Below are positions 10,226 to 22,500 of a stretch of DNA of 64,000 bases, piece after piece (positions within the stretch are counted from its first letter, which is position 1; every line of letters begins with the position of its first letter). The position numbers were made by a program, and so were the translations under genes. Under the pieces are notes generated by a model, which was given only the letters and a program-made list of their open reading frames with translations, did no database searches and was not told the DNA's origin. The DNA comes from Haliclona indistincta (Eukaryota > Porifera > Demospongiae > Haplosclerida > Chalinidae): positions 11,096,457-11,160,456 of the forward strand of contig OZ024788.1 of NCBI GenBank assembly GCA_964017065.1. Direction: 5' to 3'.

Positions 10226-13131
10226 ATGTCACGAGCAACTGTCCCCACAACACAAGGTGAGCTACAATCAACGCCGTAATAACAAGCGATCTGTTGTAAC
10301 AACACAACTTTTCATCTAGACAATGTTCTTTACGAGCTACAAAGAGCAAAGTTTCCACCAGAGAAGCGGAAATCTTTCGCCAATGGACTGAAGGTAGCGA
10401 GTGCTGTTCCTATCATTGAAGCTGACCTAAGAGACGCTGTCGGCAAGCTACAATCATTAATCAGTCGATGGGTGAAGAAAACGACCCAACCCAAAGAGTG
10501 GATCACATTGGTTGAGGCTATAGTGATGTGTGATGAGCCTGCTGTAGCTAGAGACCTTGCTACAGCTGTTGGTGTGGACTACCCTCCTCACTCAGGTGCA
10601 AAAATGCATATCGGTAAACATAACAGTGAACACACCAGTATAACGGACACATAATGTTACTATCGCTCATTGCAGGTGTGGAAGGAGCCATCAAACAGCC
10701 TGTGAGAGGAGACCAAGGTATGATACACATTCCTGCACTAATTGATTGTTGTGTTAGTGACTCCATTATCATTACTCCTCTCACTACACAGGTACATCAC
10801 TCACTGTGTATGTGGACAGACTCAAGAGAGTCTACCAAAATCCACCTACAAGATGGCTTCCACTACCGAATTGCAAGCACATCAAACTGGCAGTGAATAA
10901 GGAGAAGGGAATGAGACATGGACGAGAACCTGACGCACAGATCGAGTGTAAAGTTAAAGGCGAGATAGAGCCACTCATGGATAGTAAGGTGCTGGTAGAT
11001 ATGGATAGCATCTTTGATGACGGCACCTTTGAGAATGCTCGTAGACCGATGGTAATTCTTGTAGAAGGAGCATTAGGGTCAGGCAAGACTAGCTTGGCCT
11101 ATCACTACTGCAAGAAATGGGCAGAAGGTAACATGAGCATGTTTGACGTTGTGGCTCTTGTCTATCTGCGTCACCCAGCTGTTCATTCGGCAGGGTTAGA
11201 CTTGACCTTACACCAGCTTCTCCTCCTGGCCTGTGCAAGCGATGGTGAGAAGGAGATTGAAGATATCGTGAGCGACATTGTCCAACGTGTCAAGAATGGC
11301 TTAAAAATGCTTTTACTACTAGATGGGTGGGATGAAGCACCGGCTTGCCTGCGAAAGCCTCCAGATCCAAAACGTCCTCCTGACAATTCATACCTGGGGA
11401 AACTCCTTTGATCTTTTTCATCCAACACTACCGTCCTCGTCACCTCTCGACCAGACTCCTCACTGGACCTACACAACAGAGCCAATGTTAACAGAGTGGA
11501 GATTCTTGGGTTCACCAAGGAGAGCATTCATGACTACTTCCACTTCCAGGAAGCATTGTTTACTCAGCTATCCTCTGATGAAGTAAGAGATGAGATCGTG
11601 AAATTGAGAGATCATTTCCTGAAATACCCAGCCATTGAAAGCTGCTGTTATATACCTCTCAATGCTGCCATTCTTATACTCGTGTATCTGGAACACAACC
11701 GTACTCTACCCACCACCCACTATGAGCTACTCTATCAGCTTCTCCTGTGCTGTATCAACCGTGAGGTGACAACTCGTCATTCACAAACCTTGTCCACAGT
11801 ATCCTCACTTGATGACCTTCCTTGTGACCTCAAAGAACAGCTAGACAGCATCTGCACACTTGCATATGAGGGAATCATGCAAAACAAATTTGTCTTCACA
11901 CAAGATGAGCTTCCATCTATCTTGCCTGCACCTGCACAAGAGGATCTCCCCGCCATGGGAGTGCTTCAGAGGGTCCAGTGGTTCAGTATTAGCAGCAGCA
12001 AAACAATGTCCTACAACTTCATTCACCTCTCAATACAAGAACTGCTTGCTGCTTATTGCATCTCTAAGATGGTAGAAAGTGAGCAGGTGAGAGTGTTCCA
12101 ATCCCTACTTGGTGAGCCTCGGTTCTCTGCTGTACTACAGTTCTATGCTGGGTTCACCAAGCTCACCAATCAAGGTGTACGAAACATCATTACTGGAAAA
12201 GATTTCACTGACGACTATTCATCGAAGCTTTCTCTGCTCAGTTACATGAGATGTTTCTTTGAGGCTAAGTTTGCGATCAGTCATTCTATCAGCAAATTGT
12301 ACCAAAATTGAATAGAAAAGTTAATCTTAGTACTGTCACTATGAGTCCACTAGACTATTTGGCTTTTGGATACTTCTTGGCATTTGTTCTCAGGAACACT
12401 AGTGAACTATGTGTAGACCTCTCTTAACTTACTGCAGTATTGATGACTACTCATTGTGTGTACTGATGGGAGAGCTCTCCAAGCATGCTGAGGCATCCCG
12501 AGAAGGTGTCTTACATGGAGTGACAGAACTGAATATCAGTGTAAGCAAGATTGGAGACAAAGGAATAGCTTACATTGCCACTGCTCTTCACACAAACACC
12601 ACCATGAGAACACTGAATGTGTGGAATTGTCACATATCTAACGTGGGTGCAGAGTCACTAGCTAGAGCACTTGCTGTTAACACGTCACTGCAAGAGCTAT
12701 AGGTATGGGTTCTAACAATATTGGGTACAATGGAATATGTGAATTGGCGACTGCTCTTCAAACTAACACCACTTTAAAAGATCTGTCTTTCGATTTTTGT
12801 CGTCATTGGATGACAGACCAGGAAGTTCTGTTACTATCATCTGCTATAAGACACTGCTCCATGGAACGATTGGTATTAAACTGTAAAACCAAATGAGAAG
12901 GAAGTGAGAGAGTGGGAAGAGTGTCTGGAGATTAGTGGTAAAGACCTGATACAGTCTCAGGAGAACAGTCTGCTTCAAATTCTTACATTGAATATTTATT
13001 GTTTTAATTGTGACATAAAACCAATTCTTGAACAAGTACGACAAACACTCAAAGTAACAGCAGCAACAGTCAACACAGCAAGACAACAGAAAGGACTATC
13101 ACACATTAGGTTTGTCTGCTTGTGTCTCTAG
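10226..13131 (+). pseudogene. NLR-3: decayed DEATH-NACHT-LRR copy
   Basis: Same exon plan as NLR-1: 10226-10256, about 10308-10595, 10676-10717 and 10792-13131. It is broken in many places. The acceptor before exon 2 reads 'cacaac' instead of 'cacag'. A TGA replaces an Arg codon at 11409-11411. One base is missing near 12266 (the FFEAQ region). Extra bases sit near 12425, a TAG at 12700-12702 interrupts the LRR, and a block of LRR codons is deleted near 12885. P-loop GALGSGKT and Walker B LLLDGWDE are still readable, and an extra HF pair of codons follows YF at about 11540. The 3' end is truncated so that its stop is 2 bp from the terminal aminopeptidase exon. No functional protein is expected. 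It is the oldest-looking copy in the array and shares the split DEATH exon only with NLR-1. Confidence 0.9.
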
Positions 13132-13132
13132 C

Positions 13133-15513
13133 TCACTCTGTTGTGATATTATTGTCTACATCAGTGAAATTGTTGAAGTAGCTCTGGAGTAGTGAAAACA
13201 ATGTAGTTACTCTACTCACATCATATACTTACCTCAAACAGCATAGTGGCTTGTATCACTCCTGTTGTACAACACATCTCACGAATCGAGTGCATACTCA
13301 ATTGCAGAGTACCAATATTATCTTAGAGAGAGAAAATAGCCACAATGAAAAATTTCTGTGCAATCGTGTTTGTGAACACATTGTTTTTCCTGACAACTAG
13401 CATGTGTATAGGGCAACACCCAAATACACTAATTTACTGAATTGAGCTGGATTGGGTGATTTTTAGTGAGCCCATAATTAGTGAGAAGTGCTTGACCTGA
13501 GAGTGCATGAAGGTATGTACAACTGGGGAATGCAATGTGGGTGCAATGAAGTGGAGGTGACGAAGCTTTCTCAAAAGACTGTCAGATACAGATGAGAATT
13601 GTGATACCATCAACCCATAAGGACACTAGGAACAGCATATTGGTAGACACAGCAGCTCAATCAACAGGCTAGGCACGCTAAGCCAGCTTGATGCTCCACC
13701 ACTCCTGAGCTGGGTCATACAGCATCATCATCTGTTATTAATGCTTTATCCACACCAGCCTCTCAATACTGACATTGAAATAATGACACTATCAGTGCTC
13801 AGGCTAACCCCACACAATGACAATACATGTAGTTCTTGTGTTTTACAGCAGTCATATACACTCACCCACAGTCCTCATTCCTAGTTTAGCCGACATCATT
13901 GGACCAATAGTGGAGCCACAGTGACTATCATTACGTACTATCACCTCCTGCATGGGGACCCCGCCCCTACTGGCTACCTCACGTAGTATAGCTGCTGTGA
14001 TAGCTGTTGTGGCATATCGCTGGTTAGCATTGAACTTGAGCACAACACCCTACACATGTCACATGGTGATAAGAGATACCAACTATGAACTTGTAGCTTT
14101 CAATAGCGTAAAGACGGTAATGAAATTATATTATACATGATCGTAAATCCTTATTTTCTGTCGTATTAATCGTTCATAACATGTAGATTATTACGGAAAC
14201 TCCTCCAAACTTCACAACATAATGGTGAAGTTCACCACACCATGGCTTTATAAGTTAGGCGATAGGTTGTTAGGTCATAGAGCTGTTAGAGCTGTTAGTA
14301 GTGACAAAGCACTTCCCTCATGCACACAGCGGCATCACTGGTTGCCAGGTGCCTTGAGAAATCTAATCACCAACAGGCAAAACAGAGCATATCACACATG
14401 AAGCAACACATAGTTCGATATTGAAAAAGCAGATATGACAGTGTAAATAATTCGACACTCAGAAACTTTGAGCAAAATTTGAGCACCACTAGTGCAAAAA
14501 CAATAACTTTCCAACTTATGTTCACATTAACTGGTCTGCTAGTTGGTAGATCAATGTTTGCGAAAATCTCACAACAATTTAAATTGTGCTGTATTACATT
14601 ACAACTGTAAATTCCTACTGTGACGCTATGCCACATTTGGACACAATATAAAGCCTTTTTTAGACATGGCCCTGTAGAGCACTTTAAGTTTGACGTAGTC
14701 GCTACATGACAGCTGGCTTCGCGTCAAATTTTCTATAAAACGACAAAAATTTACACCACCACCACACCACTGATACCAGTGGTAGTGCGACTGGTTTGAG
14801 AGGTCATGTAACATGACTGGACGTCTCAGTCTCAGTATAGCAGTACAGGTGTTACAAGGGGCACTATGATGACTGATTTGGGTCATAGATTGTTACACCT
14901 GGTTCACATTAGCTATAAGTAAACCCTCTTAGCTTATCAGTGAAACAAGTGTCACACGAGGTGGATGCACTCTTTATTGACACGCCCGGAGCATATAGGT
15001 CCACGCAAACGCCGGCATTTGAGCTGCATCGGCACCGATGCTTGCTGATTGGACCTATTCACTTTAATACCTAGATAGCTAAAAGCCTATGTTACGCTTT
15101 AAACAACCTATCCACTAGAATGAACAAGTGGACATGTGGGCACACTATCAACCAGTACATTGTGCAAGTATTTAACCTTGACAATAACTCGTCCAGCTAG
15201 TTTGAGATTCCTGTCAAACAAGGTATGCCATATTCCTCCACCATAGCACTCCACCCCTACACTGATATACCCACAGCGTTGCCGTGACGACCGTGGCTTC
15301 ACCTGCAATGAATACAGCAATGAATGCTCAGAATACAGCAATGATACTAACATGTTTGATGGAACCAGTTTGTTCAACAAAGTGTATAACTATGTACCAC
15401 ACAGACCTCAGTATAAAATATTTAGGATAATCAAAGTGCTGATGACATTGCCTGGAGTGTACTTACCACAAACAGCAAATGCTATGATAGTAGAAATTAT
15501 TGGTGAAGAAATA
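13133..15513 (-). pseudogene. Aspartyl aminopeptidase remnant 3
   Basis: From low to high coordinates: terminal exon (13133 onward), MHSIRE exon (about 13241-13326), [11 protein letters not shown] exon (about 13866-14050), then unrelated repeat, then the [10 protein letters not shown]...GRVIVK exon (about 15177-15303) and part of the FAVGG exon (about 15447-15513). The last has lost the metal-binding HTDSPCLK end: 'ctgatgaca' runs directly into the NGFT/PGN codons. Everything between exons 5 and 14 is missing. The VKPRSS exon is open but has W-to-L and D-to-N changes (HTLFDRNL), a sign of relaxed constraint. Confidence 0.82.
14140..15110. repeat. Repeat block inside remnant 3
   Basis: Two repeat segments shared with 36180-37080 and 61740-62600: one beginning 'ggctttataagttaggcgataggttgtt' (near 14245), and the dispersed 'tttaagtttgacgtagtcgc' block (14680-14840), followed by 'gtaaaccctctt' and a 'cacgcccgga' motif near 14980. 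No exon or ORF with family resemblance is seen. Confidence 0.5.
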
Positions 15514-15539
15514 CTGAGGAGAGAAGAGGGGAGCTAGGA

Positions 15540-15675
15540 GAAGGCAGAAGAGTCAGAGTAGGGGAAGAGAGGGAAAGAGAGAGGGAGAGAGGTATAGGTA
15601 GGGTGGAGAGAGGCAGAGAGGGAGAAAGAGGGAGGGAGGAAGGAAGGAAGGAAGAGAGAGAGAGGGGGAGAGAGA
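15540..15675. repeat. Polypurine (GGGA/GAGA)n tract
   Basis: Imperfect GGGA/GAGA/GGAA repeats directly next to the exon-4 acceptor of remnant 3; pyrimidine-rich on the minus strand. Confidence 0.8.
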
Positions 15676-16487
15676 AAGTTAGTGGAAAACAATATAGAGT
15701 TGTAACTCAGAAGAGAAGCTTGTCCTTTTCAATCTGAGATGACTTTATGCATGGAATAATGGACTTAACAAAACAAAAATCCATGCTTAGCCTAGCTAAA
15801 GTCCATGCTTTATCCAAACTGGCGTGTGATATCAATCAACTTTTTTCTACTACACTAAAGTGACCCTTTGCTAATAATTATGTTACTACAGTATAGCTCA
15901 ACTACTCTATTCAATCCAGCAATGAGCTACAAGACTGTACTAGTCACATGTATAGTCAACATTTTAAGCATATAATTTCTAGAAACACAGGGCTCACCCT
16001 CAATCTGGTGGTTCATTCTGACTATAAATAATCCCAGGTGAATGTTAAACACTAGTTCAGAGTATCTCATCAATGGTATCTACCTGGATTAGTGCAGTGA
16101 AGCAGAGCTAGAGACCATAGTTGAGACCACATCACATCACCTGGATTAGTGCAGAGAAGCAGAGCTAGAGACCATAGTTGAGACCACATCACATCACCTG
16201 GATTAGTGCAGAGAAGCTATAGAGACCAGGTTGAACAACATCATCTTAAAGTTAGTCCAGGCCGGCCTAAACCCCACCATGCATGATGAAGGATATTACT
16301 AGCTACCAACTTATTGTACCGTAGTAGTCACAACACTTGGAGCAATGAATATTGACAATGAATTCTTAATTAAGTCTATAAAACCACTCCCACATAATAT
16401 TATTTTACTGTACTCGGCGCTTCCTCAAGGACTGAGCAACTAGCACAATTTTTCCGCTCTCTAATAACCTCTGACTACTACTCAGTT
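15676..16487. repeat. NLR-4 upstream region with a 60-bp tandem triplication
   Basis: The conserved upstream block of this subtype. Between about 16083 and 16225 a segment beginning 'acctggattagtgcag' and ending 'gaccacatcac' occurs three times in a row (period about 60 bp, third copy degraded). The other NLR upstream regions carry it once. No coding sequence is seen. The MAESIS ATG follows at 16488. Confidence 0.7.
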
Positions 16488-19400
16488 ATGGCGGAAAGTA
16501 TTTCAGGAGATACCACAGCAGTGCTACAACCAGCTAGCTGGAGCCAACCGTGCTCAGAGGAGCATTTGGCTAAGATTGCCATGTTGATTACTGATTGGCG
16601 AGCAGTCTCTCCTTTCCTGGGACTAACAGAAGCTGAGGAGATTGCTATACTAGAATCAACACACTCTGTTCCCGCTAGAAAGATTGCAATGCTGAGAAAA
16701 TGGAAGCAGAAACGAGGAGCAAAGGCCACGTACAAGCGATTGTATCGAGGATTCAGAGATTGTGGTTTGCGTGATCTAGAAGACAAAGTAACAGAACTGT
16801 TGGTAGCTGAGAGTAGCAGCTCTACAGACGAGGAAGGTGAGAAACAGAAATAAGAAAACATGGGCGGGGCTCGTAAACATGATAGCTTGTATTGCGGACT
16901 AACTGCATGGTATGATTCTGTCTCTGTTATGACTCATTGCAGGTGTGGAAGGAGCCATCAATCAGCCTGTGAGAGGAGACCAGGGTATGATACACGTTCC
17001 TGCACTAATTGAGGGCTGACTCCATTATCATTACTCCTCTCAATACACAGGTACATCACTCACTGTGTATGTGGACAGACTCAAGAGAGTCTACCAAAAT
17101 CCACCTACAACATGGCTTCCATCACCGAATTGCAAGCACATCAAACTGGCAGTGACTAAGGAGAAGGGAATGAGACACGGACGAGAACCTGATGCACAGA
17201 TCGAGTGTAGAGTTAAAGGCGAGATAGAGCCACTCATGGATAGTAAAGTGCTGGTAGATATGGATAGCATCTTTGATGATGGCACCTTTGAGAATGCTCG
17301 TAGACCGATGGTAATTCTTGTAGAAGGAGCATTAGGGTCAGGCAAGACCAGTCTGGCCTATCACTACTGCCAGAAATGGGCAGAAGGTAACCTGAGCATG
17401 TTTGACGTTGTGGCTCTTGTCTATCTGCGTCACCCAGCTGTTCATTCAGCAGGGTTGGACTTGACCTTACACAAGCTTCTCCTCCTGGCCTGTGCAAGCG
17501 ATGGCGAGAAAGAAATAGAAGATATTGTGAGTAACATTGTCCAACATGTCAAGAATGGCTTGAAAATGATTTTGCTACTAGATGGGTGGGATGAAGCACC
17601 GGCTTGCCTTCGAATTCCTCCAGATCCAAAATGTCCTCCCGACAATTCATACCTTGGCAAACTCCTTCGTTCTGTTTCATCCGATACTACCATCCTCATC
17701 ACCTCTCGACCAGACTCCTCACTGGACCTACTCAACAGAGCCAATGTTAACCGAGTAGAGATTCTTGGGTTCACCAAAGAGAGCATTCATGACTACTTCC
17801 AGGAAGCATTGTCTACTCAGCTATCCTCTGATGAAGTAAAAGATGAGATCGTGAAATTGAGAGATCATTTCCGAAAATACCCAGCCATTGAAAGCAGCTG
17901 TTATATACCACTCAATGCTGCCATTCTTATACTCGTGTATCTGGAACACAACCGTACTCTACCCACCACCCACTATGAGCTACTCTATCAGCTTCTCCTA
18001 TGCTGTATCAACCGTGAGGTGACAACTCGTCATTCACAAACCTTGTCCACAGTATCCTCACTTGATGACCTTCCTTGTGACCTCAAAGAACAGCTAGACA
18101 GCATCTGCAAACTTGCATACGAGGGAATCATGCAAAACAAAGTTGTCTTCACACAAGATGAGCTTCCATCTATCTTGCCTACACCTGCACAAGAGGATCT
18201 CCCCACTATGGGAGTGCTTCAGAGGGTCCAGTGCTTCAGTATTAGCAGTAAAACAATGTCCTACAACTTCATTCATCTCTCAATACAAGAACTGCTTTCT
18301 GCTTATTGCATCTCTAAGATGGAAGAAAGTGAGCAGGTGAGAGTGTTCCAAACCCTACTTGGTGAGGCTCGGTTCTCTGCTGTACTACAGTTCTATGCTG
18401 GGTTCACCAAGCTCATCAATCAAGGTGTACGAAGCATCATCACTGGAACAGATTTCACTGACGACAAGTCTTCCAAGCTTTCTCTGCTCAGTTACATGAG
18501 ATGTTTCTTTGAGGCTCAATTTTGCGATCAGTCATTCTATCAGCAAATAGCACCAAAATTGTATGGAGAAGTGAATCTTCGACACATCACTATGAGTCCA
18601 CTAGACTGTGCGGCTATTGGGTATTTCTTGGCATTTGCTCTCAAGAACACTTGTCAATTATGTGTAAACCTTACCGACTGCAGTATTGATGACAACTCAT
18701 TGTGTGTACTGATGGGAGAGCTCTCCAAGCATGCTGAGGCATCCCGAGAAGATATCTTACATGGAGTGACAAAATTGAATATCAGTTTGAACAAGATTGG
18801 AGACAAAAGAATAGCTTACATTGCCACTGCTCTTCACACAAACACTACCATGAGAACACTGAATATGTATGGTTGTCACATATCTAATGTAGGTGCAGAG
18901 TCACTAGCTAGAGCACTTGCTGTTAACACGTCACTGCAGAAGCTTAATATGAGTGCTCTCACTTACATTGAGAACAATGCAATATGTGAATTAGCGACTG
19001 CTCTTCAAACTAACACTACTTTAAAAGATCTGAATTTCTTTCGTTGTTCTAATTGGATGACAGACCAGGAAGTGCTGTTACTATCATCAGCTATAAGAAA
19101 CTGCTCCATGGAACGATTGACATTAGACTGGTCATGTACAGATCCAGGCAACACACTAAAGGAAATCGGAGAGAATGTCAGGAGGAGCAAGCTAAGAATA
19201 CTAGAACTAGGATGTGTACCACCACAATCACAAGTAAAACCTGATATGAAGAAAGCAAGAGAGTGGGCAGAGTGTCTCGAGATTGGTGGTAAAGACCTGA
19301 TACAGTCTCAGGAGAACAGTCTGCTTCAAACACTTTTCTTTAATATGTATAGTAATCATTCTGTTACTGAACCAATCCTGGAACAAGTACAACAAACACT

Positions 19401-19488
19401 CAAAGCAACAGCAGCAAAAGTCAACACAGCAAGACAACAGAAAGGACTACCACACATTATGATTTTCTTAGAATGTTTAATACAATAA
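16488..19488 (+). CDS. NLR-4: DEATH-NACHT-LRR receptor, intact
   Basis: Exons 16488-16836, 16943-16984 (42 nt, GVEGAINQPVRGDQ) and 17051-19488 join in phase 1 throughout for 942 codons. The DEATH domain (MAESISGD type) spans about residues 22-106, ending in the acidic ESSSSTDEEG. P-loop GALGSGKT is at 223-230 and Walker B LLDGWDE at 306-312, with TSRP and FIHLSIQELLSAY downstream. LRR strands read LNISLNKIGDKR, LNMYGCHIS and LNMSALTYIENN; the last has a local rearrangement and 3 nt more than the sister copies. It combines the MAESISGD DEATH exon with the small exon otherwise seen with the other DEATH type (NLR-1, -3), evidence of exon exchange. Its stop is 76 bp from the stop of the convergent, complete aminopeptidase gene. 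Confidence 0.92.
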
Positions 19489-19564
19489 CCATGCACATCT
19501 GTAATATCAAAGTTGTTGTATTGCAACATGGATGTTATTTTGTCTGCATGCTCGTGTCTCTAGC

Positions 19565-22500
19565 TCACTCTGTTGTGATATTATTGTCTACATCAGTGAA
19601 ATTGTTGAAGTAGCTCTGGAGTAGTGAAAACAATGTATTATATCAGTTGCTCTACTCACATCATATACTTACCTCAAACAGCATAGTGGCTTGTATCACT
19701 CCTGTTGTACAACACATCTCACGAATCGAGTGCATACTCAATTGAGGAGTACCAATATCTGAGAGAGAGAATAAAGCCACAATGTAACATTTCTGTGCAA
19801 TCGTGTTTGTGAACGCATTGTTTTTCGGACAACTAGCATGTGTATAGGGCAACACCCAAATACACTAATTTACTGAACTGAGCTGGATTGGGTGATTTTT
19901 AGTGAGCCCATAATTAGTGAGAAGTGCTTGACCTGAGAGTGCATGAAGGTATGTACAACTGGGGAATGCAATGTGGGTGCAATGAAGTGGAGGTGACGAA
20001 GCTTTCTCAAAAGACTGTCAGATACAGATGAGAATTGTGATACCAGCAACCCATAAGGACACTAGGAACAGTATATTGGTAAACACAGCAGCTCAATCAA
20101 CAGGCTAGGCACGCTAAGCCAGCTTGATGCTCCACCACTTCTGAGCTGGGTCATGCAGCATCATCATCTGTTATTAATGCTTTATCCACACCAGCCTCTC
20201 AATACTGACATTGAAATAATGACACTATCAGTGCTCAGGCTAACCCCACACAATGACAATACATGTAGTTCTTGTGTTTACAGCAGTCATGTCCACTCAC
20301 CCACAGTCCTCATTCCTAGTTTAGCCGACATCATTGGACCAATAGTGGAGCCACAGTGACTATCATTACGTACTATCACCTCCTGCATGGGGACCCCGCC
20401 CCTACTGGCTACCTCACGTAGTATAGCTGCTGTGATAGCTGTTGTGGCATATCGCTGGTTAGCATTGAACTTGAGCACAACACCCTACACATGGTGATAA
20501 GAGATACCAACCATGAACTTGTAGCTTCCAAATGCGTAAAGGCGGTAATAAACATCCATGATGTAAAGGCGCTCCACGTACGTAAAGGCATAAAGTATGT
20601 AAATTAAGGTGTATTACAGTAGTATCTCTTACCTCATGTAGCATTGGTTGATGATTCTGTTCATGCTTCTCTCTATAAACACAGATATACATGGTATCAG
20701 GAGCATATCGAGCCGGCGAAGCCAGCGAGGGAGCATGTAACTCCGTACATGTTAGTGTATATGGCGAAATCCAAACATGGCTGACAAGTTTAAAATAGTA
20801 GTTTCCTTTTATGGAATTAAACTTATGATTAACCCTCGAGAAACTGGGCGTGCACATCGTGATCCAACGCACTGTATGTACTGTAAACATGAAACGTTCA
20901 TGTGACGGCAAGGCTAGGCACTCGAAGAGTCCCCAAAGCGAAGACGCACTGTGGAAAGCAATTTGTATTATTTTTCTACCGCCATATACTCCGACATCTT
21001 TTCATTACCGAAGTAGTCGTAGATCGACTTTACTCCGCCGCTCACAGCGCCACAGTTTATCTGTTATAGCTAGAACTTTCTTGCTGTCTCGTTGTCAGTC
21101 TAACGAAGGTATTTGCTTTACTATAGACTGCGATCCTTCACTGTGTAATACATTTCCATGTGCATGACCGTATAAGGAATATTACTAAAAGTAGAATGGG
21201 CAGCCATGTTTGGATTTCGCTGTATACAGAGTTGCATGCTCCCTTGCGCGTGTCGTCTCGATGGGCTCCTGATGGTATATGGTAATTGCGTACATGATCA
21301 TCATGTGTTGCAGTGGAGCATGAACTATTTTACATACACATAATTTGGTCGTATGACCAGTGACTCACGGGTAGTTAGGGTGTACTCCGTGTGCCTGATC
21401 AGCACTGACCAGAAATGATTTAGTCATTGCCTCTTCAAATGCAGTAGCTGAACCACCTGTATACCAATATGACTGATCATGTGACATGTACTAAGTCATG
21501 TGATAGTCACGCTATGATCATGTGACAATCACCTGCTGACAGTCTCCTGAGAGCAAATTCCACCAATGAAGAATTAGCACCTTGAGCACTTGTGGAACCG
21601 ACCTGGTCACATGATAAACACATGATAGTCACATGACAATAATACACTGCACCTCTTCATTGTCAAACATAGCCACCATTCGAATATTAGTATCATCATT
21701 GAGAGTATTCAAACTGCGAATTAATCCCTATTATGTGCAAAAGAAACTATTTCATACCTGTAATTAGAATCAATATGGTATTATACCTCAATACCGGTAT
21801 AACAGTTCATTAAGTTGTCGATACGAGGAGCAAATATGAACTCATCCAAAGCTCCACCAATGACCTGAGAGAGGAGAAAGAATATCATCAAAAAGAAGGT
21901 ATCAGGGTGAGCCTGAGTGAGCCCCACATTAATGGTGATGTGTCCCACATTGCGCAGAAACTTTGTGTCTGGCAATCTGTCATGGGGTGTTTCACGTTCG
22001 CACTACAATATTGTTCTAAAATTATAGCAGGCTCTCAGTAAATTAAATATTGTGTATGATGTGCATTACAAGTTGCTGGTATTGATGTTCATAAATCAGC
22101 TCAGGCATTCATTGAATGTACTGGTATCTTACAGCAGGGAAGGTATTCATTGAATGTACTAGTATCTTACAGCAGGGAAGGTATTCATTGAATGTACTAG
22201 TATCTTACAGCAGGGAAGGTATTCATTGAATGTACTAGTATCTTACAGCAGGGAAGGCATTCATTGAATGTACTGGTATCTTACAGCAGGGAAGGCATTC
22301 ATTGAATGTACTAGTATCTTACAGCAGGGAAGGCATTCATTGACAGTACTAGTATCTTACAGCAGGGAAGGTATTCATTGAATGTACTAGTATCTTACAG
22401 CAGGGAAGGTATTCATTGAATGTACTAGTATCTTACAGCAGGGAAGGCATTCATTGAATGTACTAGTATCTTACAGCAGGGAAGGTATTCATTGAATGTA

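Noticed and set aside
17091..17345. Recurring 84-codon minus-strand frame (MPDPNAPSTR...) opposite the P-loop region of the NLR genes
   Set aside because: It recurs only because the coding strand is conserved; no start context, splice logic or independent conservation supports it. Same for the 114- and 60-75-codon antisense frames in the NACHT region.
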